The position numbers and the translations under genes are program-made. A stretch of 64,000 nt of DNA from Rhodospirillales bacterium (lineage in GTDB: Bacteria; Pseudomonadota; Alphaproteobacteria; Rhodospirillales; SHVU01), in the NCBI GenBank assembly GCA_009691105.1, contig SHVU01000010.1, positions 1 through 64,000 of the forward strand, given 5' to 3'. Shown here piece after piece: positions 1 to 9,381 of the stretch; the first letter of the stretch is position 1; every line of letters begins with the position of its first letter. Under the pieces are notes generated by a model. The model did not search any database and was not told where the DNA came from. It saw nothing but the letters and a program-made list of their open reading frames with translations.

Positions 1-63
1 CCAGATCGCGCGGTCAATGATCTCAGGCGGGAACCGGTAGCCGCTGTAGCTGATTGTCTTCAT
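1..63 (-). mobile_element. IS6-family transposase, N-terminal fragment cut by the window edge
   Basis: Reverse complement of 1-63 reads ATGAAGACAATCAGC... = MKTISYSGYRFPPEIIDRAIW, the typical N-terminus of one IS6-family transposase group. Confidence 0.75.
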
Positions 64-114
64 CCATTTGACTACCGGAGGGCCAGAGTGGTCGCAAGCC
101 AGCTATCAACGTGA

Positions 115-309
115 CAATGTCATTTGAGGCACACCGCCATCACACGACTCGCCGAGGCGGGCTGTACCATGCCGGAAATTTCCGGGATTACCGGACACGC
201 GGTGGCGAGCTGTCAGAAAATCGTCGAACGCTACCTGGTTCGCACCGCTGCCCTTGCACGTGCAGCGCTCCAAAAGCGGATCGATCGAGAAGGGACGGCG
301 AACAAATAA
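115..309 (+). pseudogene. Tyrosine recombinase (phage-type integrase) C-terminal remnant
   Basis: Frame reads ..CHLRHTAITRLAEAGCTMPEISGITGHAVASCQKIVERYLVRT.., with the HxLRHT..G..GH..Y motif of the tyrosine recombinase C-terminus. In-frame TGA at 112-114; the rest of the gene is missing. Confidence 0.75.
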
Positions 310-386
310 GCGGCCGAACTCTAACGGCGTTAGACTCGTTCGCGAGCTGTTCCTCGTATCGGTAAGGGCGAGGGTGGCGGATATTG

Positions 387-473
387 TGGTGCCCCGGGAG
401 GGACTCGAACCCCCACGATGTTGCCACCAACAGATTTTGAGTCTGCCGCGTCTGCCAGTTCCGCCACCGGGGC
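387..473 (-). tRNA. tRNA-Leu (anticodon CAA)
   Basis: Reverse complement GCCCCGGTGGCGGAACTGGCAGACGCGGCAGACTCAAAATCTGTTGGTGGCAACATCGTGGGGGTTCGAGTCCCTCCCGGGGCACCA; 7-bp acceptor stem, T-loop GTTCGAGTC, anticodon loop CTCAAAA, long variable arm, encoded CCA. Confidence 0.95.
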
Positions 474-647
474 ACGGGCCGCATCCTAGCCAAATCCGCG
501 AGGCTGGCCAGGGGCTTCCTGCGGGCCAGACGAGTTTTTTCCGGGCCCTCCGGAATGTCCTTCGACCCCTTCTGAAGGGCCGGCCCGCTCGGCGTCCGGT
601 GGGTTGCCGCGCCGTGCCACGACTGCTATAGCCGCCCAGCTTCACCC

Positions 648-1229
648 ATGTTCCGCAGCCTGTATGATTGGACGCTCCGCCTCGCCGCCCACCGCCGCGC
701 GTTACCGGCGCTGGCGCTGGTGTCGTTTGCCGAGAGCTCCTTCTTCCCAATCCCGCCCGACGCCATGCTCATCCCAATGTGCCTGGCACGGCGCGACCAG
801 GCGTTCCGGTTCGCCTTCGTCTGCACGATCGCTTCGGTCCTGGGCGGTATCCTGGGCTACGCCATCGGCTACTTCGCTTACGAGACGGTGGGTCGGCCGA
901 TCGTCGAGCTCTACGGCCTCCAAGCAGCGATGGACTCGTACCGGACCATGTTCGCCGAATGGGGTCTCTGGATCATCCTGATCAAGGGCCTGACGCCGAT
1001 CCCCTATAAGGTCGTGACCATCGCCAGCGGCGTTGCCGCCTTCGATCCCCTCGTCTTTATCTTGGCCTCGATCGTCACCCGCGCCGGCCGCTTTTTCATC
1101 GTCGCCGCGCTCATTTGGAAGTTCGGGCCGCCGATCCAAGCGTTCATCGAGAAGCGCCTGACCATCCTCAGCCTCGGGTTACTCGCGGTCGTCATCGGCG
1201 GCTTCGTCCTGGTCAAAGTCCTGCTCTAG
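648..1229 (+). CDS. YqaA/DedA-type (VTT domain) membrane protein
   Basis: MFRSLYDWTLRLAAHRRALPALALVSFAESSFFPIPPDAMLIPM...; multi-helix protein with the E-x-x-F-P-I-P-P-D motif. Confidence 0.8.
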   Translation: MFRSLYDWTLRLAAHRRALPALALVSFAESSFFPIPPDAMLIPMCLARRDQAFRFAFVCTIASVLGGILGYAIGYFAYETVGRPIVELYGLQAAMDSYRTMFAEWGLWIILIKGLTPIPYKVVTIASGVAAFDPLVFILASIVTRAGRFFIVAALIWKFGPPIQAFIEKRLTILSLGLLAVVIGGFVLVKVLL

Positions 1230-1267
1230 CCATGGCGGGCGGTCCGGCTTTCCCGTATATCCGGGGC

Positions 1268-1783
1268 ATGGACCGGCTCCGCGAACTCAGCGCGTCGCCT
1301 CGCGCCCCGCTCGTCTTTGTTCTCGCGGCGAGCCTGGCGGCTCTCGCCGTTGCCTACACGGCGCAGTATGTCTTCGGCCTCGCGCCCTGTGTCCTTTGCC
1401 TGTATCAGCGCATTCCGTTCGCGGTCGCCGGCGGCATCGCCACCATCGGGCTTGTGGCGCTCTCGAGCGACAAAGCCCTGGTCAGCGCCGTGGTCGCCGC
1501 CGGCATCGTGTTCGCGATCGGCAGCGCCATTGCCGTCTATCACGTCGGCGTCGAGAAACACTGGTGGGTCTCGGTCGCGGCCTGCGGCGGTTCGTTGCCG
1601 TCAGCTATGACCGTCGAAGAACTGCGCGCCCGGCTCATGATGCCGCCGCCCGTGCCCTGCGACCGCATCGCCTGGTCGCTGTTCGGCTTGTCGATGGCTG
1701 CCTACAACGCCATCGCCTCGGCCCTCTTGGCGATCGGAACATTGGCCGGGGCCCGCGTCGCCTGGGCGGAGCGCGACCGATGA
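1268..1783 (+). CDS. dsbB: Disulfide bond formation protein DsbB
   Basis: MDRLRELSASPRAPL...LAPCVLCLYQRIPFAVAG... (CxxC in PCVLCLYQR) plus a second Cys pair; 4 TM segments. Confidence 0.88.
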   Translation: MDRLRELSASPRAPLVFVLAASLAALAVAYTAQYVFGLAPCVLCLYQRIPFAVAGGIATIGLVALSSDKALVSAVVAAGIVFAIGSAIAVYHVGVEKHWWVSVAACGGSLPSAMTVEELRARLMMPPPVPCDRIAWSLFGLSMAAYNAIASALLAIGTLAGARVAWAERDR

Positions 1784-2343
1784 AAGCCAAAGCCAAACGC
1801 CGGCCCCACCGCCATCTTCCCGGCGATCCGTCGCCGAGCCGCCTTCGCGAGCGCGCCATCCGCGTCGATCACGCCGGCGAATACGGCGCCGTACGGATTT
1901 ACGAAGGCCAACTGCGCGTCCTCGGCCAATCGCGGGTCGGATCGCTGCTCCGCGAAATGCGCGACGAAGAAGCCAAGCATCTCGAGATTTTCAACCGCCT
2001 CATCGCCGAGAACCGGGTCCGGCCGTCGGCGCTGCTGCCGCTGTGGCACGTCGGCGGATTCCTGCTCGGCGTCGGCACGGCCCTGCTCGGCGAGAAGGCC
2101 GCCATGGCCTGTACCGCCGCCGTCGAAGAAGTCATCGAGCAGCACTATCAGGGACAGATCGACAGCATCGGCGCCGACGATCGCGAGCTGGAGGACGTCA
2201 TCGCCCATTGCCGGGCCGGCGAAGTCGAACACCGCGAGACGGCGCTGCGCCACGGCGCCGAAGACGCGCCGGCGCACGGGCCTTTGTCGGAAGCGATCAA
2301 AGCCGGCTGTCGGCTCGCAATCTGGATTGCCGAGCGGGTCTAA
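1780..2343 (+). CDS. coq7: Demethoxyubiquinone hydroxylase family protein (Coq7)
   Basis: IRVDHAGEYGAVRIYEGQL..EEAKHLEIFN..AVEEVIEQHY.. di-iron ligand pattern. ATGA overlap with dsbB. Confidence 0.92.
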   Translation: MKAKAKRRPHRHLPGDPSPSRLRERAIRVDHAGEYGAVRIYEGQLRVLGQSRVGSLLREMRDEEAKHLEIFNRLIAENRVRPSALLPLWHVGGFLLGVGTALLGEKAAMACTAAVEEVIEQHYQGQIDSIGADDRELEDVIAHCRAGEVEHRETALRHGAEDAPAHGPLSEAIKAGCRLAIWIAERV

Positions 2344-2361
2344 AGACCGGCTTGGCGTCGC

Positions 2362-3150
2362 TTAGCGGCCGGTAAAGACTGCCTTTCGCTTTTCCATGAA
2401 GGCGCGGCGGCCTTCGATGTAGTCCTGGCTCGCGAAGCAGGCTTTGACCATGCGGTCGCAGGCTGCCATGTCGCGATCCGCCGGATCCTTCACCAATTCG
2501 CCGACGATCTTCTTGATGGACGCCACGGTCAGCGGCGCGTTGTCGGCAATGGACTGCACGAGTTCTTTCACCTGCGCGGCGAGATCGGCCTTGGGGACGA
2601 CGCGATTGACCAAGCCCATGGCGAACGCCTCTTCGGCCGTGTAGCGGCGCGCCGTGTAGAAAATCTCGCGGGTAAACGCCGGGCCGACCAGATCCATGAG
2701 CCGGCGCACGCCGTCGGCGCCATAGCCCAAGCCGAGCTTCGCCGCCGGAACACCAAACTGCGATCCGACTGAACACATCCGCATGTCGCAGGCGAGCGCG
2801 AGCGACATGCCGCCGCCGATGCAATACCCGTCGATCATCGCCAACGTCGGCTTGGCGAAGTTGACCAAAGCCTCGGTCGCGGCATGGGTCGCGGCGTTGT
2901 AGCGATCGACCGCGTTTTGGGACGCGCGTTCGCTTTCGAACTTGGAAATGTCGGCGCCAGACACGAAGGCTTTGCCCCCGGCCCCACTGACGACGACGAC
3001 GCGCACCGCTGGATCCGTGGCGAACCCCGCCATGATCTCGACCACCGCTTCCCACATCTCGCGCGAAACGGCGTTGTGGCGTTCCGGGTTATTGAAAATC
3101 ATGCGACCGACGGCGCCATCGCGCTCGACGATCATTTTATCGGTAGCCAT
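2362..3150 (-). CDS. Enoyl-CoA hydratase/isomerase family protein
   Basis: MATDKMIVERDGAVGRMIFNNPERHNAVSREMW..VSGADISKFE..IDGYCIGGGMSLALACDMR.. crotonase fold. Confidence 0.9.
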   Translation of the reverse strand: MATDKMIVERDGAVGRMIFNNPERHNAVSREMWEAVVEIMAGFATDPAVRVVVVSGAGGKAFVSGADISKFESERASQNAVDRYNAATHAATEALVNFAKPTLAMIDGYCIGGGMSLALACDMRMCSVGSQFGVPAAKLGLGYGADGVRRLMDLVGPAFTREIFYTARRYTAEEAFAMGLVNRVVPKADLAAQVKELVQSIADNAPLTVASIKKIVGELVKDPADRDMAACDRMVKACFASQDYIEGRRAFMEKRKAVFTGR

Positions 3151-3206
3151 GGATGTCACCTTTGCTGGCGCGAGAAACGAAACAAACGACCTAACCTATC
3201 GGCGAC

Positions 3207-4400
3207 TCAGACCACGCCGCCAGCCCGCAGCGCTTTGATTTCGGCGGCGGAGAAGCCGAATTCGGCCAGCACTTCGTCGGTGTGCTCGCCGCGCAAGGGG
3301 GCGCGCCGGACCATGCGGCTTGGCGTGCGGGTCATCTCGATCGGCTGGCGCACCACGTCTTCAGTCTTGCCGTTGCCGACGTCGACCGGCTCGGCGATCT
3401 TCAAATGCTTCACCTGCGGATCGGCAAAGACCTGATCGATCGTATTGATCTCGCCGGTCGGAACGCCGGCCTCGTTCAGGAACTTGACCCAATGGCGGCT
3501 GGGTTTGTCCTTGAGGAGATTGTTGAGCTCGACGTTGAGCGCGGCGCGGTTCTTGGAGCGGGCCTTCGCATCGATGTACTCTGGACGCTTGGTGAGCTCG
3601 TCCGCATTCAACGCCTTGGCGAGCCGAAGCCAGAACGCCTGGCCCGCGCAGGCGATGTTGATGTGGCCGTCGGAGGTCGTGAAGACGCCGGTCGGGATCA
3701 TGGTGGGATGATCGTTGCCGGCTTGCGGCGGGACTTCCTTGCCGATCAGCCACCGCGCCGCCTGGAAATCGAGCATGAAGATCTGCGCCTCGAGCAGCGA
3801 GGTTTTCACCCACTGCCCCTTCCCAGACACTTCGCGCTCAAGCAGCGCCACGGCGATGCCGAAAGACGCGAAGACGCCCGAGGACAGATCGGCGATGGGA
3901 ATGCCGACCCGGACCGGTCCCTGGCCCGGCAATCCGGTGATCGACATCAAGCCGCCGACGCCTTGGACGACCTGATCGAAACCCGGGCGATCGCCGTCGG
4001 GACCGTCCTGACCGAAGCCCGAAATGCTGGCGTAGACGAGCCGCGGGTTGATCTTGGCGAGAGTCTCGTAATCGAGGCCCAGGCGGAATTTCACGTCGGC
4101 ACGGAAGTTCTCGACGACGACGTCGGCTTTTTCAACCAGCCGCTTGAACGTCGCCACGCCTTCCGGCGCCTTGAGGTTGAGGGTCAGGCTGCGCTTGTTC
4201 CGCTGCAGGTTCTTGAAGTCCGGCGTGTCGCGGCCGGCGCCCAAGGCGCCGTCGGCCTCGAGGGCTTCGGGCATCTCGACTTTGATGACGTTCGCACCCC
4301 AGTCGCCCAACTGACGGACGCAGGTCGGGCCGGAGCGGACCCGGGTCAGATCTAGGACCGTAAAACGCGAGAGAGCTTGCGAGGCGGGCTGGAACGGCAT
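3207..4400 (-). CDS. Family III CoA-transferase (CaiB/BaiF)
   Basis: LDLTRVRSGPTCVRQLGDWGANVIKVE...NLQRNKRSLTLNLKAPEG... typical CaiB/BaiF sequence. Confidence 0.92.
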   Translation of the reverse strand: MPFQPASQALSRFTVLDLTRVRSGPTCVRQLGDWGANVIKVEMPEALEADGALGAGRDTPDFKNLQRNKRSLTLNLKAPEGVATFKRLVEKADVVVENFRADVKFRLGLDYETLAKINPRLVYASISGFGQDGPDGDRPGFDQVVQGVGGLMSITGLPGQGPVRVGIPIADLSSGVFASFGIAVALLEREVSGKGQWVKTSLLEAQIFMLDFQAARWLIGKEVPPQAGNDHPTMIPTGVFTTSDGHINIACAGQAFWLRLAKALNADELTKRPEYIDAKARSKNRAALNVELNNLLKDKPSRHWVKFLNEAGVPTGEINTIDQVFADPQVKHLKIAEPVDVGNGKTEDVVRQPIEMTRTPSRMVRRAPLRGEHTDEVLAEFGFSAAEIKALRAGGVV

Positions 4401-4477
4401 CGGTCGAGAACCTTTACGCAAAGGGTGAACAGAAGGGTGGCCGCGACTATAGCGCGGGTTGGCGAAAAATTCGCGCC

Positions 4478-5269
4478 TCAGCCCGGCCGGCGATTCCGAA
4501 TGCCGTCGAGACTTGCGATCACGCCGCGCAACGTACGGACTTCATGATCGGTGAGGCCAATCCGGCCAAAAATATTGCGCAGATTGCGCTTCATCGAGGG
4601 TCGCTTGTCGGCATTGCGGAGAAAGCCGCTCTCCGTCAACGCGGCCTCGAGATGCTCAAACAATCCGATCAGTTCACCTTTGGTGGCCTGGCGGGCGCGG
4701 AACTCGGCATCGAAGACCTCGGCCGGCTCGCCCTGGCCGCGAAACCATTCGTACCCCAGCACCGCCACGGCGTGCCCCAGATTGAGCGACCATATGCCGT
4801 TGGGGTCGGTCGGGATGGTGACCATGGCATCGGCGATCGCCACATCGTCGTTGCCGAGACCTTTGGCTTCTGGCCCGAACAACCATCCGGGCCTGAGATC
4901 GGGATCGGGGGCGCGCATGCGAGCAACCGCGGCCTCCGGCGAGACCGCGGTCTTGGTCATATGCCGGCTGCGCGCCGTGGTCGCATAGACAAGATTCAGA
5001 TCGGCGATCGCTTCGGCGGTCGTCTCGAACAGGCGAGCCCCGTTGATGATCGCATCGGCGTCGACCGCGGCCGACACGGCGCGAGGGTTCGGCCAGCCGT
5101 CGCGTGGCCGGACGAGGCGCAAATCGTGCAATCCAAAGTTGGCCATGGCCCGCGCCGCCATGCCGATGTTGTCCCCGAGTTGGGGATCAACCAGCACGAC
5201 CACCGGAGGGACCGGGGCCGCGCCGGAGCTAGGCGCTTCGGGCTTGTTGGGCCGGGGCAGCCGCGCCAT
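4478..5269 (-). CDS. trmJ: tRNA/rRNA 2'-O-methyltransferase, TrmJ-like (SPOUT)
   Basis: VVLVDPQLGDNIGMAARAMANFGLHDLRLVRPRDGWPN...LNLGHAVAVLGYEWFR. Start codon uncertain (overlaps the cimA 3' end). Confidence 0.82.
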   Translation of the reverse strand: MARLPRPNKPEAPSSGAAPVPPVVVLVDPQLGDNIGMAARAMANFGLHDLRLVRPRDGWPNPRAVSAAVDADAIINGARLFETTAEAIADLNLVYATTARSRHMTKTAVSPEAAVARMRAPDPDLRPGWLFGPEAKGLGNDDVAIADAMVTIPTDPNGIWSLNLGHAVAVLGYEWFRGQGEPAEVFDAEFRARQATKGELIGLFEHLEAALTESGFLRNADKRPSMKRNLRNIFGRIGLTDHEVRTLRGVIASLDGIRNRRPG

Positions 5270-6845
5270 CGCGGAAAAGCTTGTAGACGAGCGAATCGTG
5301 GAGGGCGTTGTACGAGGCATCGATGATGTTCGCCGAGACCCCGATCGTCGACCAACGGGTGCCTTTCTCGTCGGCGGATTCGATCATGACACGGGTCACC
5401 GCGGCGGTGCCTTCGTTCGGCGTCAGGATGCGAACCTTGTAGTCGACGAGGCGCAGATCGCGGAGTTCGGGATAGGCCGGGGCCAAAACCTTGCGCAGGC
5501 TAGCGTCGAGCGCGTTGACCGGGCCGTTGCCTTCGGCGACCGCCATATGGAAGGACGGGCCGACGACCAGTTTCACGGTCGCTTCCGAAATCGTGATGAG
5601 CTCGCCCTTGGCGTTCCAGCGGCGCTCGTCGATGACGCGGAAGCTTTTCAGATTGAAGTAGTCGGGAACCTCCCCCATGACCCGGCGCGCCATGATCTCG
5701 AAGCTAGCCTCGGCGCCGTCGTAGGCGTAACCCTCAAACTCTTTGTCTTTGACGGTCTTCAAGAGCGCCCCGATGCGGCTGTCGTCGGCGCTGATGTCGA
5801 TGCCGATGTCACGGAACCGCGCCAAGATGTTGGAGCGCCCGGCTTGGTCTGAGACCACGATGTGGCGGCGGTTGCCGACGAGATCAGGAACGATGTGCTC
5901 GTAGGAGCGCGGGTCCTTCTCGACCGCCGAGACGTGCAAACCGCCCTTATGAGCGAAGGCCGAGAGGCCGACGTAGGGCGCGTTACGGCTCGGGGCGCGA
6001 TTCAGGCGTTCGTCGACAAGATGCGAGACGCGCGTCAGATGCGTCAGGTCCGCTTCGCCGACGCCGGTCGTGTATCCCATCTTCAAAATCAGCGACGGCA
6101 GGATCGAGACCAGGTTGGCGTTGCCACAGCGCTCGCCCAAGCCGTTGACGGTACCTTGGATCTGTCGGGCGCCGGCTTCGACGGCGGCAAGACTGTTGGC
6201 GACGGCATTGCCGGTGTCATCGTGGAAATGAACGCCGATGCGGTCGCCGGGAATACGCTTCATGACCTCGCGAACGATCGTGTCGACTTCGCTCGGCAAG
6301 GTTCCGCCGTTGGTGTCGCAGAGCACGACCCAACGCGCTCCGGCCTTGTAGGCCGTCTCGATACATTCAAGCGCGTAGGCGGGATTGGCTTTGTAGCCAT
6401 CGAAGAAATGTTCGGCGTCGAAGAGGACTTCCTCGACACGCTCGGCCGCCAGCTTGATGCTGTCGTCGATCATCTTGGTATTTTCTTCGAGGCTGATCCC
6501 GAGCGCCGAGGTCACGCCGAAGTCCCAGGTCTTGCCGACCAGACACAATGCTTTCGTTTTGGCGGCGAACAACGTGTTCAAACCAGGATCGTTGGCGGCG
6601 CTGCGGCCCGGCCGGCGCGTCATGCCAAAGGCGGTGAAGCGCGAGCGGCGCAGCTTGGGCGGCTCGGCGAAAAACGCGTCGTCGGTCGGGTTGGCGCCCG
6701 GCCAACCGCCCTCGATGTAATCGATACCAAGCGAGTCCAACGCCTCCGCGATCGCCGTCTTGTCGACGGTTGAGAAGTCGACGCCCTGGGTCTGGGCACC
6801 GTCGCGCAGCGTCGTGTCATAGAGATAGACTCGCTTGTCGCTCAT
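5229..6845 (-). CDS. cimA: Citramalate synthase
   Basis: MSDKRVYLYDTTLRDGAQTQGVDFSTVDK..GIDYIEGGWPGANPTDDAFF.. diagnostic of the CimA clade of the IPMS/HMGL family. Confidence 0.9.
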   Translation of the reverse strand: MSDKRVYLYDTTLRDGAQTQGVDFSTVDKTAIAEALDSLGIDYIEGGWPGANPTDDAFFAEPPKLRRSRFTAFGMTRRPGRSAANDPGLNTLFAAKTKALCLVGKTWDFGVTSALGISLEENTKMIDDSIKLAAERVEEVLFDAEHFFDGYKANPAYALECIETAYKAGARWVVLCDTNGGTLPSEVDTIVREVMKRIPGDRIGVHFHDDTGNAVANSLAAVEAGARQIQGTVNGLGERCGNANLVSILPSLILKMGYTTGVGEADLTHLTRVSHLVDERLNRAPSRNAPYVGLSAFAHKGGLHVSAVEKDPRSYEHIVPDLVGNRRHIVVSDQAGRSNILARFRDIGIDISADDSRIGALLKTVKDKEFEGYAYDGAEASFEIMARRVMGEVPDYFNLKSFRVIDERRWNAKGELITISEATVKLVVGPSFHMAVAEGNGPVNALDASLRKVLAPAYPELRDLRLVDYKVRILTPNEGTAAVTRVMIESADEKGTRWSTIGVSANIIDASYNALHDSLVYKLFRDGAAAPAQQARSA

Positions 6846-6971
6846 GATCCCGGCCTAGCCGCGGAAAGTCGCCGAGAATGCCCAATTCGAGCCGGCGCCT
6901 CAAGGCCAAAGGCCAAGGATCGTCGGGGGTGGGCCTGGATCGACCGATCCCGCCACCGCCGCCAACCGTCT

Positions 6972-7835
6972 CTAGGTGAGGATTCCCTTCAAAAACGTCA
7001 CGGTCCGGGACCAGGCGAGCGTCGCCGCCTTTTCGTCGTAGCGATCGCCGGCCGTGTCGTTATGGAAGGCGTGCTGGGCGCCCTCATAGACATGGAGGGT
7101 GTATTTGACGTTGGCCGCCTTGGCTGCGGCTTCGAACGCCGGAAGGCCGGCGTTGATGCGCTCGTCCATGCCGGCGTACTGCAGCATCATCTGCGCCTTG
7201 ATCTTGGGAACGTCAGTGGGCTCGGGCAACTGACCGTAGAACGGCACGGCGGCCATCACGTCCGGCGAATGGACGGCAACCTGGTTGACCATATCGCCGC
7301 CCCAGCAGAATCCGACGACGCCGACCTTCTGGATCGACTCGAAGTGGTTCTTGATGAAAGCTGCCGCCGCAACGCCGTTGGCGATGGTCTGGGCACGATC
7401 GAGCTTGGCGAACATGTCTCGAGCCTGGCCGGCGTCGGACGGCGTCCCGCCGAGCGGCGAGAGGAAGTCCACCGCCAGCGCCAGGAATCCGGCAAGACCA
7501 GCGCGGCGCGCGACGTCTTCGATATGCGGGTTGAGACCCCGGTTTTCGTGAATGATGACCAAGCCCGGCATCCGGCCGCCCATGCGCAGACGCGACATGT
7601 AGGCCTTCACGTCTCCGGTCGCGCCTTTGAAGGTGACGCGCGAGTTGGCGAGCTTCGGTTCGGATTCCGGCACGGTCGCCGCCTGGGCGTAATTGTTCTC
7701 GAGAAGCGGCAGCAAGGCCAAAGCTGCCGCCATGCTGCCCGTCATCGTCGCCAGCCGCTCCAGGAAGACGCGACGTGGCAGCGGCGCATGGGTGTATTCG
7801 TCGTAAAGATTGATAATCTTTTGGTCCAAAGCCAT
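6972..7835 (-). CDS. Dienelactone hydrolase family protein with signal-like N-terminus
   Basis: MALDQKIINLYDEYTHAPLPRRVFLERLATMTGSMAAALALL...VIHENRGLNPHIEDVARR..VGVVGFCWGGD..AQHAFHND (Cys nucleophile in GFCWGG). Confidence 0.88.
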   Translation of the reverse strand: MALDQKIINLYDEYTHAPLPRRVFLERLATMTGSMAAALALLPLLENNYAQAATVPESEPKLANSRVTFKGATGDVKAYMSRLRMGGRMPGLVIIHENRGLNPHIEDVARRAGLAGFLALAVDFLSPLGGTPSDAGQARDMFAKLDRAQTIANGVAAAAFIKNHFESIQKVGVVGFCWGGDMVNQVAVHSPDVMAAVPFYGQLPEPTDVPKIKAQMMLQYAGMDERINAGLPAFEAAAKAANVKYTLHVYEGAQHAFHNDTAGDRYDEKAATLAWSRTVTFLKGILT

Positions 7836-8004
7836 CGGTGCCTCCGTGTTGTGCCATGTTGCTGGGATCGTTGCGTCCCCTTTATGAACACGTGAGCTAG
7901 CCCGAAAGTCCGGTTTTTCGCAAGTTGAGTGGCTCGTTGCGAAGAGCAACGCCACGCACTTGTAATATTAGATTTCTGGTCTGGAACCGAAAGTAATTGA
8001 GAAT

Positions 8005-8020
8005 GCGGGCTTAAGCCCGC
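8005..8020. repeat. GCGGGCTTAAGCCCGC perfect inverted repeat at the cysS 3' end, possible weak terminator
   Basis: 6-bp GC stem with TTAA loop overlapping the cysS stop codon; no good U-tract. Confidence 0.4.
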
Positions 8021-9381
8021 TTCCAGGTCGTGCCCTTGGGGCCGTCCTCGAGAACCACACCCTGATCGGCGAGATCCTTGCGGATACGATCCGCCGCGGC
8101 GAAATCGCGCGCTTTGCGGGCCGCGAGACGTTCGGCGATCCGGGCCTCGATAGCGGCGTCGGTAAGACCCGACGCCGGAGACGCGCCCTTGAACCAGGCT
8201 TCGGGATCGGCGCCCAACAGACCGAGCGCTTCGCCGCCCGCCCGCATCGCACCGGCCAGCTTCGCCCGCGCCGCATCGTCGGTCGTCCGGTGCAACTCGC
8301 CCGCCAGTTCGTGCAAATGGCGGATGGCTAGTGGCGTATTGAGATCGTCCGAGAGTGCCGCCGTTATCGGCTCCGGCACCGCCGCATCCTTGGCAGCGGC
8401 GACGCCGCGGAGCGCGCCGTAAAACCGATTGAGAGTTTCCTTGGCTTCGCTGAGGCCGGCGGCGGTGAAATTCAACGGCTGCCGATAATGTGTCGACAGC
8501 AGTGCGAAGCGGATCGCCTCGCCGGGATACTCCGTCAGCAATTGCTTGACCGTCGTGATGTTGCCGAGGCTCTTCGACATCTTCTCGCCTTCGGTCATCA
8601 GGTAGCCGTTGTGCATCCAGACGCGCGCAAAGGTTCCGGCGCCATGGGCGCAGGTCGATTGCGCGAACTCGTTCTCGTGATGCGGGAAGATCAAATCCTG
8701 GCCGCCACCGTGGATGTCAAAGGAATCTCCCAGGAAAACCCGGCTCATCGCCGAGCATTCGATGTGCCAGCCCGGCCGGCCCCGGCCCCAGGGCGAGTCC
8801 CATCCGGGAAGCTCCGGCAGCGACGGCTTCCACAACACGAAATCGGCGGGATCGCGCTTGTACGGCGCCACCTCGACCCGGTCCCCGGCGATCATCTCGT
8901 CACGGTTCCGCCCCGACAGCCGCCCGTAGGTCGGCATCGACGGCACACTGAACAGGACATGCCACTCGGCGACGTAGGCGTGGTTCTTGGCGATCAAGAT
9001 TTCGATCATCGCGATCATGTCGGCGATGTGCTGCGTGGCATGGGGTTCGTGATCGGGATCGATGGCTCCGAGCGCCGCCATGTCGCGGTGAAAGGCCGCT
9101 TCCGTCCGGGCCGTGATCGTGGCGATGGGCTCGCCGCTGGCTTGGGCGGCAGCAATGATCTTGTCGTCGACGTCGGTGATGTTGCGGGCGTAGCTGACCC
9201 GCGGATAGACGCGCTTCAACAGCCGATACAAGACATCGAACACGACCACCGGCCGAGCGTTGCCGATATGAGCGTCGGCGTAGACCGTGGGGCCGCAGAC
9301 ATACATCCGGACGTGTGCCGGATCGATCGGCTGGAACGCCTCCTTGGCCCGCGCCAAGGCGTTGTGAAGACGCAGGCTCAC
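8011..9381 (-). CDS. cysS: Cysteinyl-tRNA synthetase
   Basis: [28 protein letters not shown]...[20 protein letters not shown]. Confidence 0.97.
   Translation of the reverse strand: MSLRLHNALARAKEAFQPIDPAHVRMYVCGPTVYADAHIGNARPVVVFDVLYRLLKRVYPRVSYARNITDVDDKIIAAAQASGEPIATITARTEAAFHRDMAALGAIDPDHEPHATQHIADMIAMIEILIAKNHAYVAEWHVLFSVPSMPTYGRLSGRNRDEMIAGDRVEVAPYKRDPADFVLWKPSLPELPGWDSPWGRGRPGWHIECSAMSRVFLGDSFDIHGGGQDLIFPHHENEFAQSTCAHGAGTFARVWMHNGYLMTEGEKMSKSLGNITTVKQLLTEYPGEAIRFALLSTHYRQPLNFTAAGLSEAKETLNRFYGALRGVAAAKDAAVPEPITAALSDDLNTPLAIRHLHELAGELHRTTDDAARAKLAGAMRAGGEALGLLGADPEAWFKGASPASGLTDAAIEARIAERLAARKARDFAAADRIRKDLADQGVVLEDGPKGTTWKRA

Noticed and set aside
106-750. 214-aa minus-strand ORF across the tRNA-Leu region
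   Set aside because: It runs through the tRNA gene and the integrase remnant and is low-complexity, Arg/Gly-rich; not a plausible protein.
3282-4355. Long antisense ORFs opposite real genes (e.g. 3282-4355, 4544-5326, 7062-7895, 8488-9492, 14141-15700, 16649-17734, 19665-20753, 35460-37187)
   Set aside because: High-GC third-position bias creates open frames opposite true genes. Their proteins are R/D/G/H-rich with no recognisable motifs, while the opposite strand encodes clear families.
8005-8020. GCGGGCTTAAGCCCGC as a regulatory operator
   Set aside because: It lies at the cysS stop codon with no promoter context; more likely a weak terminator or chance palindrome.
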